Positions 22,589 through 29,945 of a stretch of 58,751 nucleotides of DNA are shown here, one piece after another. The notes under the pieces were generated by a model. The model worked only from the letters and a program-made list of their open reading frames with translations. It was not told the DNA's origin and made no database searches. The stretch is taken from positions 1 through 58,751 of IMG/VR virus record IMGVR_UViG_3300019884_000062; one strand, 5' to 3'. Position 1 is the stretch's first letter. The number at the start of each line of letters is the position of its first letter. A program made the translations under genes and the position numbers. Source of the stretch: a virus.

Positions 22589-23742
22589 AGCTCAAAGCTC
22601 CCAATCTCTTCAGCCGACTTCCGGTGGTTCGCGTACGGATCGGCTACCCGGTACGCGATGCTACGTAGGTCTTGCCAGTTGCCGCTAGTCTCTTCGAGCC
22701 GGCACATGTCGTAGAAGTCGCAGAGTCTCGCGCAGCTCCAGTGCGGAGTCTTCGTGATCGGTAGCTCGCCGCGTCGGTAGACCTCCATGGTGGCCGCGTC
22801 GTCTTGGATCCGAATCAGCTGGTTTCGTTGCTCGGCGCGGGTACGCGGCAACGGATGCCGCACAAGGAGTGGGCTAGGTTGGAGCTTAGAGCGCTCGCCA
22901 AGCACGGTCAACCCTCGCTCCACAGCTAGGTCTGCCAAGCCGCCTAGCGTGAGCTTATCCAGGCTCTTGAGGCCGGGACCGGGAGTCACGCCGGCCGCTT
23001 CGAGCGCGGTCACATAATCGACCTTAATTGGCTTGTTGGTCGCGTAACCTTGCGCGTCGCGCGGCCGGAGGTCCGGTAAGCCCTTCCGCAGGAAGTTGTA
23101 CATGATCCCGTGAAGCCGCTCGGTCTTCTTGATGAGACCGGCCTTCAACAGCGTCCGGTACGCCACAACCCAATAGGTCCCACCTTGCTCGTCTAGCGGC
23201 AAGTGATCGAGCCGGATGGACTTCGCGGTCTTGTGCTCTCCGAGCCAGAGCCAACCGGTGTCCGCGTCGCGGTACACGAGGTCGAAGGTGCCGACGTTCC
23301 GCGCCAGGAGCGAGCGCGTCTCTTCGCCCCACCACTCCGGCCAAGGGATGTCAAAGGTGAACGTCTGCTCGGGAGAGACCACGAGCCAGCGCTCATCATT
23401 CCCGTACGTCTTCACGTACTCCTCAAGGAGCGTGATGCCGAGGTCGCGGAGGTTAGTCCACTCAGCGATCTCTTCATCGGTCGCGGCCTTGGTTTTGAAC
23501 ATGCGCATCTCGTCGGTCGCGAGGCTCGCGAAGGTCTCCGCCGGGTGCGGTCCACGCTTCGTACCGGGACCACAGTACCAGAGCGCCATGCCAACGTGAA
23601 CCAACTCGCCGAACCAGAGCGGGTTGCTGACTCGCTTAGGCTTCAAGCCTTCCCGGTACGCCCACCACCACGCGCGCTTGCAGCGCTTGAAGAGTACGCG
23701 CTCGCTCGTGCGTATCTGTGGTATGGCCGATGAATCCGGCAT
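22585..23742 (-). CDS. Cas4/RecB-like PD-(D/E)XK nuclease with Fe-S cysteines
   Basis: 385 residues from ATG 23742 after GAGAGGAC. Catalytic positions are visible: His in FGELVHVGM, Asp in VGTFDLVYRD and the E-x-K of LGEHKTAK. One cysteine near the N-terminus (FKRCKRAWWW, C21) and three near the end (SCARLCDFYDMC, about 337, 341 and 347) form the four-cysteine pattern of Cas4/AddB-type nucleases with a 4Fe-4S cluster. Such phage enzymes are ssDNA or 5' exonucleases acting in recombination. Next to HhH, RecA-like and SSB-like genes it completes a likely recombination module. Confidence 0.82.
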   Translation of the reverse strand: MPDSSAIPQIRTSERVLFKRCKRAWWWAYREGLKPKRVSNPLWFGELVHVGMALWYCGPGTKRGPHPAETFASLATDEMRMFKTKAATDEEIAEWTNLRDLGITLLEEYVKTYGNDERWLVVSPEQTFTFDIPWPEWWGEETRSLLARNVGTFDLVYRDADTGWLWLGEHKTAKSIRLDHLPLDEQGGTYWVVAYRTLLKAGLIKKTERLHGIMYNFLRKGLPDLRPRDAQGYATNKPIKVDYVTALEAAGVTPGPGLKSLDKLTLGGLADLAVERGLTVLGERSKLQPSPLLVRHPLPRTRAEQRNQLIRIQDDAATMEVYRRGELPITKTPHWSCARLCDFYDMCRLEETSGNWQDLRSIAYRVADPYANHRKSAEEIGSFEL

Positions 23743-24118
23743 CGGTTGTCCTCTCACTAGCCGAGCAGTCGGAAGAGGGTTTGTCCGGTCACACCCACAA
23801 CGAGGCTCATACAACCCGAGGCGAGGGGACGTCACTCCCGCTGTCTCCTCAAACCGCTTTGATCCGCCTGCCCGAGCTAGTCGAGCGGTTCGGCCTCCGC
23901 GCCTAGGACACTCTGCCCTCTTCCAACCGTATCCCTGGCCCGACTCGGACGGGCAATCTGTCTCCTATGGCCGGCGATCAACCCGGTTGCAACAGAGCAA
24001 GGACCACGTACCGTTTCATCCATCACCGGCGATTCGAGAGGTCCTAAAAGGACATTCAGGCGCGGCGGCAGTCGCTTTAAACAATGGATCGGACGGTACC
24101 ACTCACGGACGTGGGGGA
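23743..24118. other. 376-base gap with a perfect palindrome
   Basis: No well-supported gene. A 48-codon minus-strand frame starting near 24022 exists but has poor composition and start context. The notable element is GTCCTAAAAGGAC at 24041-24053, one of five perfect copies of the dispersed palindrome and the only perfect one in a long gap. This gap separates the histone-like protein gene (ending 24119) from the nuclease start (23742), so it may hold a promoter controlled through that site. No clear terminator hairpin seen. Confidence 0.6.
24041..24053. promoter_or_regulatory. Perfect palindrome in an intergenic gap
   Basis: GTCCTAAAAGGAC within the 376-base gap upstream of the Cas4-like nuclease gene; best candidate for an operator. 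Confidence 0.6.
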
Positions 24119-24568
24119 TCAGAAAGGCGCCTCATCCGCAGCCGGAGCGGCGGCAGCGGCAGCCCGGCGCCGGGTGGTCGTGGCCTTCGCGGCCTTCGTC
24201 GCCTTGGCGGCCTTCGCGGGCGGAGCCGCCGCCGGAGCCGCATCCGCAGCCGGAGCCGCCGCCTTGGCCGCCTTCTTGGCGGGCTTGGGTGCCGCCGCCG
24301 CCTCTGCGTCCGCCGCCTCCTTCGCGGCCGCACGCTCCTGCGCGATGACCTCGCGCGCCTCGCGCCACTCGTCCGAGGACTGGTGGACCATCACGAGCGC
24401 CTTCGCGAGCCGGACGCCTTCGTTGAACGCCTCCTGCTTGGACTTCGCGAGGTTCGGGTTGTAGCCGGTCTGCTCCACGATCCACTCGGCGAAGTGGGTC
24501 TGCTGCTCGGTCGGCGCCTTCGTCGCGTAGCCGGTGAGGTCGCGCTCGGCGGTCTCTGCCTCGGGCAT
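24119..24568 (-). CDS. Lys/Ala-rich histone-like protein with SSB-like C-tip
   Basis: 149 residues; ATG 24568 after AAGGAG. Residues 20-75 form a helical domain (HFAEWIVEQTGYNPNLAKSK begins it). The C-terminal 70 residues are Ala/Lys/Pro-rich repeats (PAKKAAKAAAP, AKATKAAKATTTRRR) like histone H1 tails, ending ADEAPF, similar to the acidic SSB tip. It probably binds DNA and may contact host repair or replication proteins through the tip. Located beside the SNF2-type helicase. Confidence 0.7.
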   Translation of the reverse strand: MPEAETAERDLTGYATKAPTEQQTHFAEWIVEQTGYNPNLAKSKQEAFNEGVRLAKALVMVHQSSDEWREAREVIAQERAAAKEAADAEAAAAPKPAKKAAKAAAPAADAAPAAAPPAKAAKATKAAKATTTRRRAAAAAAPAADEAPF

Positions 24569-24636
24569 CTCCGTACTCCTTCTCAGTTTCGGTCTCTCTG
24601 CGTCGATCCTACTTGCACGGGTGGAGTTGGCGAAAG

Positions 24637-24807
24637 CTAACGCCTGAATCTGATCCGGCGGAGCTTGATTCCCTTACGCCGCTTACGATTCACCTCTTGG
24701 ATCTCGCGGAACCTCTGCTGCCTCCCGCGCTCGCGCCGCACTCCCAGGTTGTAGAAGAGCACGGCTGCGAGCACGGAAGTCAGCGTCAGTCCGATTAGGT
24801 CGATCAA
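24637..24807 (-). CDS. Small membrane protein with very basic tail (TTG start)
   Basis: 56 residues from TTG 24807, which overlaps the helicase stop (TTGA) and follows GGAGG. One hydrophobic helix (LIGLTLTSVLAAVLFYNLG) is followed by about 35 strongly basic residues (RRERGRQQRFRE, RKRRKGIKLRR). An anchored DNA- or RNA-binding tail facing the cytoplasm is possible. Palindrome copy at 24789. Confidence 0.6.
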   Translation of the reverse strand: MIDLIGLTLTSVLAAVLFYNLGVRRERGRQQRFREIQEVNRKRRKGIKLRRIRFRR

Positions 24808-26747
24808 CGGGAAGCCTCCATCACTGCACGGGCGAAGCTTACTCCACGTCGCTCATCCATGACGCGGCGGGTGTTGCCGGCTCGCATAGAGTTGACTAGC
24901 GCGATGCCGACGTCCACGGTGCCTTCCGACCGGAGGTAGTGGTACCGCACCGGCCTCGGCTTGCTAATCCGGTGAATCCGATCTTCAACCTGGATCATGG
25001 CATCCGAGTCAGCCTCATCAAGCAGCACCATGTCGTCCGCCGAGTCGATCGTGATGGCCACGCCGCCGGCCTTCACGTTCAGAAACATGACGTGCGGGCT
25101 GTCCGTCCCTACAGGACGGTTGAAGCTCTCGATCATGTCGGCTCGGCGGTCATGCTTCGTCTCTCCTGTTAGGACGCAAGCCATCCCATCCGTGTTGCCG
25201 GCGAACAGTCCGAAATAGAACATGTTCAAGAGCCGCGTGAACCTGGAGACAATTACTATCTTGCCGGTAGGATCGGAAGGAATTCCCATCTCCTCCAGAA
25301 ACTGCTGGACCCAGTCGAACTTGTTAGAGGGCAGGCTCGGCATGAAGTCTCCGCCTCGCACATCCCCGTACGCGGAGGCGAACTGCTGGAGCCGCGTCAT
25401 CTCGGCTAGCTCGCCGATGGCATTCAGCCGACCGGACTCAAGCTCCACAGCCGAGTCCTTCTCTATGGCCGCGTACGCCTTCGCTTGGGCCGGCAACATC
25501 GGCAGCCAAATCCCAACCGGTGAGTCGAAGTCGCTCGGGTCGTACGGAGTGCCCATATAGGTCTTCGGCGGCAAATCTGACGCGACCTCGGCTTTGGTGC
25601 GACGCAACACGATCGGGGAGATCTCATTCCACATCATCTGCTCGCGGTCCGGCTTGATCTTGCCGATCTCCCAGCCGGTGTAGCCGCCCGTCCCCCAGTA
25701 CTGCTGGATCCAGCGCCACTTCCCGCTGTATCGCTTGGGGGCCAACCAATTCAGCGTCCCCCAAAGCTGCTCTGGCTTCCCTCGCATCGGCGTACCGCTC
25801 GCGGCAATCGCCAAGCCGTCCGGGCGAATCCGGCCGCGTAGTAGCTCCGCGCCTCGGCGCCTTTGGGTTGGCGTGCCGGACTTCACCACCAACATCTCGT
25901 GCGACTCATCGACCGTGATCGAGCCCCATTCGATGTCGAAGAGTTGGGGAAACTTGTGGGCGTTAACCACCTTCGTCTTCGAGGTCTTGGGGTGCTCGCA
26001 GGCCAAGGTGGGGGTCGGCTTCTTGGTATACGTCGTTGCCTCGCCGCATACCTCGCACTCCCAGTAGGATTTGACCTGCGCCATCTCTGGGTGGATTACC
26101 AGCCAGGTATTCTCAACGTTCGCGGGCCATTCGCTGACGCCGAACCTCCGGTCACGCGTCGCTAGCTCGGTGAGGATCGCGTCGCGCTTCGCCTTGCCGT
26201 CCGGGACCGTCAGGACCTCCTGGCCCACGAGCCAACGCGGGATCTCGCGCGCCCACACGGACTGAACGGCGGTCTTGGGGCAGATCACCAGGTGCGGTCC
26301 GGGGCACTTGGCCTCGATCACGCCGCCTAGCACCTCTAGCGTCTTGCCTAGGCCAGGATCATCCGCGATCAGGACCGCCCTACCGTCCGCGATGAAACGC
26401 GCGCCTACCGGCTGGAACGGACGCGAGAACATGGCCTTGGCGAGCGCTGGCGCTACCTCGGGCACGCGGAGTAGATCGGCACGTGCCGCCGAGGCGAGCG
26501 AGCCCATGGCGCTCCGGCGCTCTAGCTCGGCTCGGTACCACGCGGAGACCTCCGGCCGGATCTTGAGCCGCGCGCCGAACTCCTCTCGGAGCCGCAAGCA
26601 CGTCTCGACCGTGCGCGGGAACGTCCACGCGCTCGCGCGCTTTGACCATCCGGCTCCGGCGATCCGCTTGCATGCCGCGATCGTTCCAGGGTCGTACGGC
26701 GACCGGAGCCAGATGCGGTCCCGGCCTCCCAACTCGATTTCGATCAT
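24804..26747 (-). CDS. SNF2-type DEAD/DEAH-like helicase with zinc-finger insertion
   Basis: 647 residues; ATG 26747 forms ATGA with the upstream stop and follows GGGAG. Walker A ADDPGLGKT near 142, DESH box in TVDESHEML, motif III-like ASGTPMRG, and C-terminal motifs IVIVSRFT and VEDRIHRISKP identify a SWI2/SNF2 superfamily 2 ATPase. A four-ligand insert (CEVCGEATT, then ACEHPK) near 246 suggests a zinc finger. The N-terminal 90 residues resemble a HARP-like annealing region (WSKRASAWTFP). It may remodel forks or anneal strands. The CTA-ACA-GGA codons of VLTG at 25163 are a palindrome copy. Confidence 0.85.
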   Translation of the reverse strand: MIEIELGGRDRIWLRSPYDPGTIAACKRIAGAGWSKRASAWTFPRTVETCLRLREEFGARLKIRPEVSAWYRAELERRSAMGSLASAARADLLRVPEVAPALAKAMFSRPFQPVGARFIADGRAVLIADDPGLGKTLEVLGGVIEAKCPGPHLVICPKTAVQSVWAREIPRWLVGQEVLTVPDGKAKRDAILTELATRDRRFGVSEWPANVENTWLVIHPEMAQVKSYWECEVCGEATTYTKKPTPTLACEHPKTSKTKVVNAHKFPQLFDIEWGSITVDESHEMLVVKSGTPTQRRRGAELLRGRIRPDGLAIAASGTPMRGKPEQLWGTLNWLAPKRYSGKWRWIQQYWGTGGYTGWEIGKIKPDREQMMWNEISPIVLRRTKAEVASDLPPKTYMGTPYDPSDFDSPVGIWLPMLPAQAKAYAAIEKDSAVELESGRLNAIGELAEMTRLQQFASAYGDVRGGDFMPSLPSNKFDWVQQFLEEMGIPSDPTGKIVIVSRFTRLLNMFYFGLFAGNTDGMACVLTGETKHDRRADMIESFNRPVGTDSPHVMFLNVKAGGVAITIDSADDMVLLDEADSDAMIQVEDRIHRISKPRPVRYHYLRSEGTVDVGIALVNSMRAGNTRRVMDERRGVSFARAVMEASR

Positions 26748-26917
26748 GAGCCCGTCTCCCACTTCCGGATCACCGCGTTGGCTAGCTCCACCCACGGCTC
26801 TTGCGTTCGCGGGTGGAGCTCATGCCACTCGATACCGGCGCCCCAACCGTCCGGCTCGCCATCACGCCAAGTCTCGAAGGCGACGCGGCCGCACTCGGTC
26901 AAGCGCTCTTCGCTCAT
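26744..26917 (-). CDS. Small hypothetical protein
   Basis: 57 residues, ATG 26917 overlapping the upstream stop (ATGA), and stop overlapping the helicase start. Trp-rich (FETWRDGEPDGWGAGIEWHEL), acidic. The double coupling supports translation. Function unknown. Confidence 0.6.
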   Translation of the reverse strand: MSEERLTECGRVAFETWRDGEPDGWGAGIEWHELHPRTQEPWVELANAVIRKWETGS

Positions 26918-27279
26918 GACTCGACGTACCCGCGAGCGTCAACCGCGCGGCCGTCCGAGACGGTATGCGGGTAGACGTACATGCCATCCTCGGGCACCAG
27001 CACCGGCTCCGCGCGCTCGACTCCCTCGATGGGCTTCACGCGAACGTAGTCGTCAACGTCAACGCACGGGTAGCACGAGAAGAAATCGAGGCCACCCGAG
27101 GTCGCGCCGACCGCCACGAGGATGACGTCCGTGTCGGAGTTACGACCGCAACCCTCGCAGTAGGCGCGGGAGTCGCACGACGTCGGGTGGCACTTGAGGT
27201 GCTCCTCCGCCTCAAACTCCCACATGACCAACCCTTCATCGTCAAGTTGGTCGATCGAAACCTTCGCAAACCCGGTCAT
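26914..27279 (-). CDS. Hypothetical zinc-binding protein
   Basis: 121 residues; ATG 27279 after GAGGAG. Cys/His positions HLKCHPTSC, YCEGCG and later CYPC suggest one or two zinc sites; the remainder is acidic. It begins a coupled run with the small protein and helicase. Function unknown. Confidence 0.65.
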   Translation of the reverse strand: MTGFAKVSIDQLDDEGLVMWEFEAEEHLKCHPTSCDSRAYCEGCGRNSDTDVILVAVGATSGGLDFFSCYPCVDVDDYVRVKPIEGVERAEPVLVPEDGMYVYPHTVSDGRAVDARGYVES

Positions 27280-27431
27280 GGGGCGCTCCTCTCGGCTCTC
27301 ACGCGCTTCCGCCGCAAGCCTACCTCAGTTCTCTGTTGCCGTCTACCCGTCCCCGGACCAGCAGAAACTCCTAGAAACCTCAGGCCTATACCCGAGGTAC
27401 CAAACGGGGGTTCCGTTGGCGAGGCTCCAAG
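27280..27431. other. 152-base gap with origin-like boxes
   Basis: Noncoding. It contains GTCTACCCGTC at 27341, matching an iteron core, followed seven bases later by GACCAGCAGAAACTC (27356-27370), nearly identical to the box at 3998-4012 in the iteron region. No good hairpin. It may be a second binding region for the same protein or a regulatory leader for the gene ending at 26914. Confidence 0.5.
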
Positions 27432-28106
27432 CTAGCACACCTCGCTGCGCAGCGTCGGAAAGACGCGACGGTACGTGCACAGGAAGTCCTCGAAGTCATC
27501 GGCCTTGAAGGGTAGGAAGACCTCTGGCCAACTCCACCGGGTGATCCGCTTCGAGCCTCGGATGAACCTCGGCCGGTGGACCCCCATGCCGTCTCGGTCC
27601 GCGCCGGGCACTCCGTCGAGCGCGAGCCAGCCGGCTCGCACGCCCGCGTGGAGGTAGAGCGACTCAGGCTCCACCTTGGCCCACGCGCCGATCCGGACCG
27701 CAACGTCGTACGTCGTGACCGGTCCGATCCCACGCGGCCGGATGGTCTCCAGCCGGTCGTGGAGCCGATCGAAGTCCTTGAGGTGCCAATAGGAGGTCGT
27801 ATCGAGGTGGCCATATCCGTTGAGAAACTCCGCCAATATAGCCTCGGCGAACGCCTCCTTGATGACCTTCGGCACCTTCGTCTGGTGGTTGTGCATCCGG
27901 CCGTCCGGCCGTTTCGAGGCGCAGGCGATGACGGTCGCCTCGGCGAAGGTCTTGCGGCTCGCCGCGAAGGTCACGACGTCATCGCGCTTCGCCGCGAGCG
28001 GACCGCCCGGCTCCGTCCGCCACCGCCAGTCCCGGATGATCGCGTCGAGCGAGGTTAGCTCCTCACGCGGCGGGTAAGCCTTGAAGAGCTTCGAGACGTC
28101 CATCAT
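27432..28106 (-). CDS. Hypothetical protein with helix-hairpin-helix-like segment
   Basis: 224 residues from ATG 28106 (a second ATG at 28103 follows). The segment RPRGIGPVTTYDVAVRIGAW near residue 137 looks like an HhH hairpin and is followed by PESLYLHAGVRAGW, a pattern I have seen in uncharacterised bacterial proteins. The C-terminus is aromatic and charged. A DNA-binding role is plausible; no enzyme identified. Confidence 0.6.
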   Translation of the reverse strand: MMDVSKLFKAYPPREELTSLDAIIRDWRWRTEPGGPLAAKRDDVVTFAASRKTFAEATVIACASKRPDGRMHNHQTKVPKVIKEAFAEAILAEFLNGYGHLDTTSYWHLKDFDRLHDRLETIRPRGIGPVTTYDVAVRIGAWAKVEPESLYLHAGVRAGWLALDGVPGADRDGMGVHRPRFIRGSKRITRWSWPEVFLPFKADDFEDFLCTYRRVFPTLRSEVC

Positions 28107-28198
28107 GACATCCAAAGGTAGGCGAAGAATGCGATCCAAACGGCCAAGCCGGCCCAGTGCTCCCACTTCCAGTGCGGTCCCGTCAATCGGATCTTCAT
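28103..28198 (-). CDS. Very small membrane protein
   Basis: 31 residues: polar MKIRLTGPHWKWEHW, then a hydrophobic helix (AGLAVWIAFFAYLWMS). ATG 28198 overlaps the upstream stop by one base (TGATG), and the stop overlaps the next start. Same design as the 31-residue proteins at 2645 and 3041. Confidence 0.55.
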   Translation of the reverse strand: MKIRLTGPHWKWEHWAGLAVWIAFFAYLWMS

Positions 28199-29025
28199 CA
28201 GTCGTCATCCTCTCCGCCGCGCCGCGCCTTGAAGGCGCGCGGGTTTCCGCCGACACGCACGAGCCGGGTGAGATAGAACGCCCGAAAGCCGGTCTGCGGG
28301 CAGACGAAGCTGAAGAGCCGGTCGCCGTTGCGCTCCTCCAGCTTGATGAACCGAGCCGATCGCGTCCGGTCGTTGACGTACGCAACTTCGGTGCCCTGGG
28401 AAAGATCGTTATGCCAGCTCACTACCTTGCCGGAAAGAGCGGCCACGACTTCCTCATCAGTCGCCAGCGCCGGATCGAATGGTAACCGAGCGCGCCTCGG
28501 CTCCGTAGGGGTCTTGCGGAAGAACCGGTTGGCCCGGACCTTTGCCAGCTCTTCGCTGCCGACCTCGGCCGGACGCGCGCCATACTGCTTGACGGCGCTC
28601 GCGTTCTTGAGCTTGATCGTCCGATCCTCTACCGTGTAGGTAGGCATTGGGTCCAAGGTCATCTTGCCGGCGCTCCAGGAGATCCACAGAACCTCGGTCC
28701 CGCGCCGGGCGGTCAACTCCAACACGTCTTCGCTCGCCTCGTGGCCCACGACCGGCTCCACCGTGGCGGCCCAACCGTGCGGCTCCAGCGCCTCGACTAC
28801 GGCAGTCGCCTTCTGCCACGATTTGGACGCTCCTGTGTCGGGAGCGCTCGCCGGTACGTCCGACTGGGTCTTGCGGCTCCGCTGCTTAGGCGCCACGCTA
28901 GCGGCCAGCGCCGCGTCGTGCTCATCGGCCACGGCTCGCGCCGGTAGCTCGGTCCGCTGCGCGTGCTTCGCGGTGCGAGCCGCGTGAGCCGCGCGCCTCG
29001 CTCCCTTGGGGGCGGTAACGGTCAT
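28198..29025 (-). CDS. Hypothetical protein with Lys/Arg/Ala-rich N-terminus
   Basis: 275 residues from ATG 29025. The first 60 residues are basic and Ala-rich (KGARRAAHAARTAKHAQR), the next part mixed, and the C-terminal half carries beta-like segments (GTEVAYVNDRTRSARFIKL) ending in an acidic EDDD. Possibly DNA-binding. No family recognised. Confidence 0.6.
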   Translation of the reverse strand: MTVTAPKGARRAAHAARTAKHAQRTELPARAVADEHDAALAASVAPKQRSRKTQSDVPASAPDTGASKSWQKATAVVEALEPHGWAATVEPVVGHEASEDVLELTARRGTEVLWISWSAGKMTLDPMPTYTVEDRTIKLKNASAVKQYGARPAEVGSEELAKVRANRFFRKTPTEPRRARLPFDPALATDEEVVAALSGKVVSWHNDLSQGTEVAYVNDRTRSARFIKLEERNGDRLFSFVCPQTGFRAFYLTRLVRVGGNPRAFKARRGGEDDD

Positions 29026-29066
29026 TTCGGTCCCACTCTCACTAGTCGCCTCGGTTGAGGTTCCTG

Positions 29067-29100
29067 AGCGGAGGCCGGGCACTACGTACCGGCCTCCGCT
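29067..29100 (-). terminator. Intergenic stem-loop, 12-bp stem
   Basis: Perfect inverted repeat AGCGGAGGCCGG (29067-29078) and its complement (29089-29100), 10-base loop, between the stop at 29109 and the start at 29025. No T-run follows, as is common for actinobacterial terminators. Confidence 0.6.
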
Positions 29101-29108
29101 CTCCGGCC

Positions 29109-29636
29109 TCACAGGCCTAGCAGCTTGAGCGCTTCGCTCGCGTTCCGGACCTTACGGCTCTTGCCGTCCACGACCGCGCTCGACACGGCGTAGAGGTAGC
29201 GGCCGGTGAGGTCCCAGCGGAGCACGAGGCCGGTCTCTTTCAGTTCGACCTTGAGCGTCACGGTGCCCTTCCGCGTCGAGACCTTGGCCGCGTCGATCGG
29301 GTACTTGCGGGTGATCCGCGTGGCGATCATGTCGGCCTTCTCGCGACCGGAGAGCGAGCGCCGGACCGTCATCCGCATCCCGGCACGGGAGGTCCCGGCG
29401 CGCTCGGCGTAGTCCTCGGCGGACCGGTCAAGCTCCGGATGGCAGATCCAACAGCCGTCCGTGTCGTTGGAGCCTTCCGCGTCGGTCCCGTGGCCATCGT
29501 CGCTGTGGACGTTCTCCATCTCGGCGAAGGTCATGCACGGGTCGCAGTACGGGAAGACGGTCCCAAACTTCGCCATCATCGCAGCCGCCGTCATCGCCGG
29601 CCGCTTCTCGCAGATCTCGCACCGCTTCGCGCTCAT
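29109..29636 (-). CDS. Hypothetical zinc-ribbon protein
   Basis: 175 residues; ATG 29636 after GGAGG. N-terminal CEICEKRP, YCDPC, and later CWICHPE give three CxxC units, so at least one zinc ribbon. The C-terminal half is beta-like (GTVTLKVELKETGLVLRWDL). Coupled ATGA with the upstream gene. Function unknown; DNA or RNA binding possible. Confidence 0.65.
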   Translation of the reverse strand: MSAKRCEICEKRPAMTAAAMMAKFGTVFPYCDPCMTFAEMENVHSDDGHGTDAEGSNDTDGCWICHPELDRSAEDYAERAGTSRAGMRMTVRRSLSGREKADMIATRITRKYPIDAAKVSTRKGTVTLKVELKETGLVLRWDLTGRYLYAVSSAVVDGKSRKVRNASEALKLLGL

Positions 29637-29806
29637 CGCGAGACCTCCGTCACCCGCACGCGGAATTCGCGACCGTCAGCCCGGACGAAGATTGAGTTCA
29701 GTCCATCCGGGTCATCCTCGTTGACCTCGAAACCCTTCACCGTGCCGGAGTCCTCAGCCGCTACCAGCGCAAACTGGATCATCTCGACTACCCGCTTCGC
29801 GTCCAT
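29633..29806 (-). CDS. Small hypothetical protein
   Basis: 57 residues from ATG 29806, stop overlapping the next ATG. Acidic, alpha/beta composition (FALVAAEDSGTVKGFEVNEDD). It is the first gene after a strong terminator-like hairpin at 29894-29925, so a promoter probably lies between. Function unknown. Confidence 0.6.
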   Translation of the reverse strand: MDAKRVVEMIQFALVAAEDSGTVKGFEVNEDDPDGLNSIFVRADGREFRVRVTEVSR

Positions 29807-29893
29807 CACTCTCTCACCGCTCTCACTCGGTCCCGGCGCCTCGCGCGCCGTTCGACCCCAACTCTACCCGTTGAACTGGCGAAAGCAAAACCA

Positions 29894-29925
29894 TGGCCGG
29901 ACGGAGATCGCATCGCGTCCGGCCA
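29894..29925 (-). terminator. Rho-independent-like terminator
   Basis: 10-bp perfect stem (TGGCCGGACG with its complement, loop of 12), located 20 bases after the stop of the gene at 29946. On the minus strand the stem is followed by GGTTTTGCTTT, a T-rich run, so this is the most canonical terminator seen. Confidence 0.7.
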
Positions 29926-29945
29926 CGGCCGCTCTACCAGCTCAA

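Noticed and set aside
23876-24022. 48-codon minus frame in the 376-base gap
   Set aside because: Poor start context and no domain-like composition; left as noncoding.
24119-24464. Ala-rich plus-strand frame at 24084-24464
   Set aside because: Reverse complement of the Lys/Ala-rich tail; no independent support.
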